Shown: one piece after another, positions 60,308 through 64,000 of the stretch
Layout: each line of letters begins with the position of its first letter
Position numbering within the stretch: position 1 is the stretch's first letter
Assembly: GCF_006716425.1 (NCBI RefSeq)
Contig: NZ_VFOZ01000001.1
Span: forward strand, 3,224,001-3,288,000
Origin: Actinoallomurus bryophytorum
Lineage (GTDB): Bacteria; Actinomycetota; Actinomycetes; Streptosporangiales; Streptosporangiaceae
DNA: 64,000 nt
Direction: 5' to 3'
Notes under the pieces: model-generated
Database searches by the model: none
What the model saw: only the letters and a program-made list of their open reading frames with translations
What the model was told of the DNA's origin: nothing
Translations under genes and position numbers: made by a program

Positions 60308-62116
60308 ATGACTGGGAGAACGACGGGGTTGAAGGCAGCGGCCGCGATCGGCGTGCTGGCTGTCGCCCTTGCCGCGTGTGGCGGCGGGAGCGGCGACAGC
60401 GATAGCTCCGATAGCGGTACGCCCGTCAAGGGTGGCACACTCAAGATCGTCGGCGCTGGAGATGTCGACCACCTTGACACCGCCTCTGGCTACACGACTG
60501 TGGCCGACTCTTTGGCACGTGCGTGGGCTCGCCGGCTCTTCAGCTACAAGTCGAGCAACGACCAGGCCGAAGGCAGCCAGGTCGTGCCGGACATCGCCAC
60601 GGAGGTGCCGACGACCGCCAACGGCGGTATCAGCGCCGATGGCAAGACGTACACGGTCAAGATGCGTCCCGGTGTCCAGTGGAACACCCAGCCGCCGCGT
60701 GACGTGGTCGCCGACGATGTGGTGCGCGGCCTCAAGCGGCTGTGCAACCCCAACCCGAACGGCACTTCCGGCGGGGCCGGCTACTACAAGCAGACCATCG
60801 TGGGAATGTCCGCGTACTGCGACGGCTTCGCCAAGGTGAAGAAGGACGACGCCAAGGCGATCGCCGACTACCAGAACGGCCACGACATCAGCGGCCTCTC
60901 GGCCAAGGACGACCACACCGTGGTGTTCAAGCTGACGCAGCCGGCGACGGACTTCCTCAACATCCTCGCGATGTCGTTCGCCACCCCGGCGCCCAAGGAA
61001 TACGACGCCTACGTTCCGGACAGCGACGAGTTCCGCCAGCACACGATCTCCAACGGCCCGTACCAGATCACGAAGTACGTGGCCACCAAGGAGATCGACC
61101 TGGGGCGCAACCCGGCGTGGAAGCCCGAGACCGACACGCTGCGCAAGGCCTACGTCGACGGGATCCAGGTCACTGAGGGCCAGGCCTCCCCGGACGCGGC
61201 CGAGCAGCAGGTCGAGGCCGGCACGGCGGACCTGCTCTGGGACCACGCGGTCCCGACGACCACCATCGCCACGATGAAGGCATCGAAGGACAAGCGCCTC
61301 GGCATCTTCCCGGGTGCGAACTCCAACCCGATGCTGCGGTTCAACTTCCAGAGCCCGAACAACAACAAGGCGATGGCGAACCTCAAGGTCCGTCAGGCGA
61401 TCGAGTACGCGGTCAACAAGGACGCGCTCGCGAAGATCTACGGCGGCACGGCCATCAACAAGCCGCTGTCGACGGTGCTTCCCCCCGGCAGCACCGGCTA
61501 CCAGGCGTCGGACATCTACCCCTCGCCGAACTACCAGGGCGATATCGCCAAGTGCAAGGCCACCCTGGCCGAGGGCCTCAAGGAGGTCGGCGTCAGCAAC
61601 CTGTCGCTGACCTACGTCTACCGCAACTCCAGCAACCACCCCAAGGTGACGCAGTCGGTCGCGGACAACCTGAAGGCCTGCGGGATCCAGACCAAGCTGG
61701 TCTCGACGACGCCGGACGACTTCTACGGCAAGTTCCTGTCGGCCACGGCTCCGTCCAAGGAAGGCAAGTGGGACATCGCCGCCCCCGGCTGGGTCGCCGA
61801 CTGGCCCGGCAACAACGCGCGCGCGTTCCTGGTGCCGCTGTTCGACGGCCGTACCTGCGGTGAGGGTTCGACCAACTACGGCTGCTACAACAGCCCGACC
61901 ACCAACAAGCTGATCGACCAGGCGCTCAAGGCCAAGACCCAGCAAGAGGCTGCCGGTCTTTGGACGCAGGCCGACCAGCAGATCATGAAGGACGCGGCGT
62001 TCGTGCCCTTCATGGTGCAGCTGACCCCGCTGACTCGCTCGAACCGGGTGCACAACGCCCTGTTCTCGCAGACGGCGCAGCTGTACGACTACACCAACAT
62101 TTGGCTGAGCAAGTAG
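60308..62116 (+). CDS. Oligopeptide-type ABC transporter substrate-binding lipoprotein
   Basis: 602-aa SBP_bac_5 protein. Lipobox LAAC at residues 21-24 gives a lipid-anchored extracellular protein. DHLDTASGYTTVADSLARAW and VRQAIEYAVNKDAL (near residue 362) are family features, with FNFQSPNNNKAMANLKVRQA just before. GGAGGAGG precedes the ATG. A hairpin after the stop separates it from the ATPase genes; such binding proteins are normally made in excess over the transporter. Confidence 0.93.
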   Translation: MTGRTTGLKAAAAIGVLAVALAACGGGSGDSDSSDSGTPVKGGTLKIVGAGDVDHLDTASGYTTVADSLARAWARRLFSYKSSNDQAEGSQVVPDIATEVPTTANGGISADGKTYTVKMRPGVQWNTQPPRDVVADDVVRGLKRLCNPNPNGTSGGAGYYKQTIVGMSAYCDGFAKVKKDDAKAIADYQNGHDISGLSAKDDHTVVFKLTQPATDFLNILAMSFATPAPKEYDAYVPDSDEFRQHTISNGPYQITKYVATKEIDLGRNPAWKPETDTLRKAYVDGIQVTEGQASPDAAEQQVEAGTADLLWDHAVPTTTIATMKASKDKRLGIFPGANSNPMLRFNFQSPNNNKAMANLKVRQAIEYAVNKDALAKIYGGTAINKPLSTVLPPGSTGYQASDIYPSPNYQGDIAKCKATLAEGLKEVGVSNLSLTYVYRNSSNHPKVTQSVADNLKACGIQTKLVSTTPDDFYGKFLSATAPSKEGKWDIAAPGWVADWPGNNARAFLVPLFDGRTCGEGSTNYGCYNSPTTNKLIDQALKAKTQQEAAGLWTQADQQIMKDAAFVPFMVQLTPLTRSNRVHNALFSQTAQLYDYTNIWLSK

Positions 62117-62137
62117 TACGCCCAGATCAGTGACCAC

Positions 62138-62172
62138 GTGGGCGGGCAGCCCGACGAGGGCTGCCCGCCCAC
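62138..62172 (+). terminator. Hairpin between binding protein and ATPase genes
   Basis: GTGGGCGGGCAGCCC pairs with GGGCTGCCCGCCCAC around GACGA. It follows the lipoprotein stop by 21 bases and probably works as a partial terminator. Confidence 0.75.
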
Positions 62173-62272
62173 ACTGGTGTGTGAGAAGTCCCGAGTCACC
62201 CTCGTGACAGCGTCGTACACCACCTAATCTGGGACGACGCAAAATTTTCAACAATCCCTCAAGGGGAGATGC

Positions 62273-63373
62273 ATGAGCCTTCTCGAGGTCACCGACCTAC
62301 AGGTCTCATTCAATACCTCGGACGGCGTGGTTCAGGCGGTTCGCGGTATCAGCTTCAGCATCGAGCCCGGCCGGACACTCGGCATCGTGGGCGAGTCGGG
62401 ATCGGGCAAGAGCGTCTCTACACAGACGCTGCTCGGACTCAACTCCGGTGCTCGTGTCAGCGGTAGTGCCCTCTTCGAGGGGCAGGACCTGCTCGCGATG
62501 AATCCTGATCAGCTGCGCCGGATCCGCGGAGCCCAGATCAGCATGATCTTCCAGGATCCTCTGTCCAGTCTGCACCCTCTGTACAAAGTGGGCTGGCAGA
62601 TCGTTGAAATGATCCGCACCCACGAGCCGGAGGTGGGCAAGGCCGCGGCGCGCAAGCGTGCGGTCGAGCTCCTCGCCATGGTCGGGATCCCGCAGCCGGA
62701 CCGGCGCGTCGACGACTTCCCCCACCAGTTCTCCGGCGGCATGCGGCAGCGCGCGATGATCGCGATGGCACTCGCGCTCAGCCCCAAGCTGATCATCGCT
62801 GACGAGCCGACCACGGCGCTGGACGCAACGGTCCAGGCGCAGATCCTCGACCTCATGCAGCGGCTGCAGCGGGAGTTCGACACGGCGCTCATCATGATCA
62901 CGCACGACCTGGGCGTGATCGCCGACATCGCGGACGACGTGCTCGTGATGTACGCGGGAAAGCCGGTCGAGCACACCGACCGCCGGTCGCTCTACTACCG
63001 GCCGCATCACCCCTATACCAAGGGCCTGCTCGAGTCGATCCCCCTGTCCACCGGTGCGAGCGAGCGCCTGACCCCCATCCCCGGCCAGCCTCCGAGCCTG
63101 ATCAACCTGCCCACCGGCTGCTCGTTCCATCCGCGATGTGCCTACGTCATGGACAAGTGCATCACCGATGGGCCGGAGCTGCGTGCGGTGGGCGCCGAGG
63201 CCGACGACGGAGTACGCCACGACTCGGCCTGCTGGCTGCCCAGAGCGGCGACCGGCCTCACCGCCGAAGCCGAGCAGCTCCGCACCAATGCCGCCCTCGA
63301 GGGTCGTACGGGCGCGGCGAAGAAGATCGCCGATCAGATCGCCGGCGAAGTGAAGGGACCGGTCGCCTCATGA
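62273..63373 (+). CDS. Oligopeptide ABC transporter ATPase, OppD/DppD-type
   Basis: 366 aa. Walker A GESGSGKS (residues 42-49), Q-loop MIFQDPLSSLHPLYKVG, signature FSGGMRQR, Walker B LIIADEPTTALD, and the C-terminal oligopeptide region with CSFHPRCAYVMDKC, a Cys-rich segment that binds an Fe-S cluster in some members. GGGGAG precedes the ATG. No permease genes (OppB, OppC) lie between it and the binding protein. Confidence 0.93.
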   Translation: MSLLEVTDLQVSFNTSDGVVQAVRGISFSIEPGRTLGIVGESGSGKSVSTQTLLGLNSGARVSGSALFEGQDLLAMNPDQLRRIRGAQISMIFQDPLSSLHPLYKVGWQIVEMIRTHEPEVGKAAARKRAVELLAMVGIPQPDRRVDDFPHQFSGGMRQRAMIAMALALSPKLIIADEPTTALDATVQAQILDLMQRLQREFDTALIMITHDLGVIADIADDVLVMYAGKPVEHTDRRSLYYRPHHPYTKGLLESIPLSTGASERLTPIPGQPPSLINLPTGCSFHPRCAYVMDKCITDGPELRAVGAEADDGVRHDSACWLPRAATGLTAEAEQLRTNAALEGRTGAAKKIADQIAGEVKGPVAS

Positions 63374-64000
63374 GCGATGTCACCGGAGGCGGTGACGTCC
63401 TCGTCAACATCGAGGACGTGTACAAGCACTTCCCCATCAAGCAGGGGATCGTCTTCCAGCGGGAGGTCGCTCGCGTTCATGCCGTCGACGGCGTGAACCT
63501 CGAGGTCCGCCGCGGCGAGACGCTCGGCATCGTCGGCGAGACGGGCTGTGGCAAGTCGACCCTGGCACGCTGCATCACCGGGCTGCACCCGGTCACCAAG
63601 GGCCGGATCGTCTTCGACGGCACCGACATCACCGAGCTCGGCCGCCGGCAGATGAAGACCTTCCGCCGCGACGTGCAGATGATCTTCCAGGACCCGTACG
63701 GCTCGCTGAACCCGCGCCGCCGCGTCGGCTCGATCATCGGTGACCCGTTCACCATCCACAACATCGCCGATGGCGCGGAGCGCAAGAAGCGCGTCCAGGA
63801 GCTCATGGAGCTGGTCGGGCTCAACCCCGAGCACTTCAACCGTTTCCCGGCGGAGTTCTCCGGCGGACAGCGGCAGCGCATCGGCGTCGCCAGGGCGCTG
63901 GCGCTGCGTCCCAAGCTGATCGTCTGCGACGAGCCGGTGTCGGCGCTGGACGTGTCGATCCAGGCCCAGGTCATCAACCTGCTCAAGGATCTGCAGCGCG
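63370..64000 (+). CDS. Oligopeptide ABC transporter ATPase, OppF/DppF-type, partial
   Basis: The first 210 residues are visible. Walker A GETGCGKS, Q-loop MIFQDPYGSLNPRRRVG, signature FSGGQRQRIGVARAL and Walker B LIVCDEPVSALD. Coupled to the OppD-type gene by an ATGA overlap. Cut by the right edge; any permease genes would lie beyond. Confidence 0.93.
   Translation, partial: MSDVTGGGDVLVNIEDVYKHFPIKQGIVFQREVARVHAVDGVNLEVRRGETLGIVGETGCGKSTLARCITGLHPVTKGRIVFDGTDITELGRRQMKTFRRDVQMIFQDPYGSLNPRRRVGSIIGDPFTIHNIADGAERKKRVQELMELVGLNPEHFNRFPAEFSGGQRQRIGVARALALRPKLIVCDEPVSALDVSIQAQVINLLKDLQR

Noticed and set aside
60137-62254. 705-aa frame antisense to the binding protein
   Set aside because: Shadow of the lipoprotein gene, which has lipobox, ribosome site and family motifs.

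Overview
The window is chromosomal DNA from a high-GC, probably mycelial actinobacterium. The evidence is strong G/C third-position bias, many GTG and TTG starts, leaderless genes with a TANNNT box about 7 nt before the start, a zinc-type S18, an inositol-phosphate synthase, an F420/FMN-type PPOX protein, DUF5318, and many XRE, PadR and TetR regulators. The order rpsF-ssb-rpsR-rplI ... MATE-dnaB, with a PBP and a PadR-ino1 pair nearby, matches the oriC-proximal region known from Streptomyces and relatives. A parS-like site (38561) and a cluster of DnaA-box-like sequences (33009-33176) agree with an origin-proximal position. A Streptosporangiales/Thermomonosporaceae-type host is a guess only.

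Layout. 1-3.6 kb: a peptidoglycan-precursor group (start of a D-Ala ligase gene, a VanX-type dipeptidase, a divergent alanine racemase, a MurG-like transferase). 3.8-9.5 kb: DUF1348 and GNAT proteins, a clpP pair whose second member lacks the catalytic serine, a PPOX protein, a PadR regulator, small proteins and a membrane-anchored esterase. 9.7-16.2 kb: tRNA-Ser(CGA), tadA with two TadA-associated paralogues, upp, LtrA, and a 50-aa/PH-domain/HTH-TPR set. 16.2-31.5 kb: mixed accessory metabolism and regulation, including a DUF4241/B-lectin protein, an arginase-GNAT fusion, a secreted Trp/Gly/Asp-rich peptide and a DUF6745 pair. 31.5-34.6 kb: dnaB and MATE.

34.5-48.6 kb is an accessory block between rplI and the MATE/dnaB pair, which are adjacent in Streptomyces as I recall it. 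It holds a TetR/flavin monooxygenase pair with palindromic operators, an SOS-box mini-gene, an IS481 remnant flanked by a 70-bp duplication, a peptidoglycan-recognition amidase, a 19-copy 13-bp repeat, and a compact five-gene operon. The operon encodes a 1013-aa HTH/NB-ARC/TPR (STAND) protein, a subtilisin-like peptidase with no signal peptide, a membrane-anchored protein, a metzincin-like peptidase and an unknown protein. A divergent gene encodes a small membrane protein. This is the best candidate for an undescribed system: a sensor/NTPase coupled to two proteases, with a repeated direct-repeat motif at both ends of the STAND gene.

48.7-64 kb: rplI, rpsR, ssb, rpsF; endonuclease IV; an orphan barstar; two polyprenyl-type membrane glycosyltransferases beside a class A PBP; DUF5318; PadR-ino1 with a perfect 19-bp palindrome; and an oligopeptide-type ABC system (binding lipoprotein, then two ATPases, the second cut by the window end).
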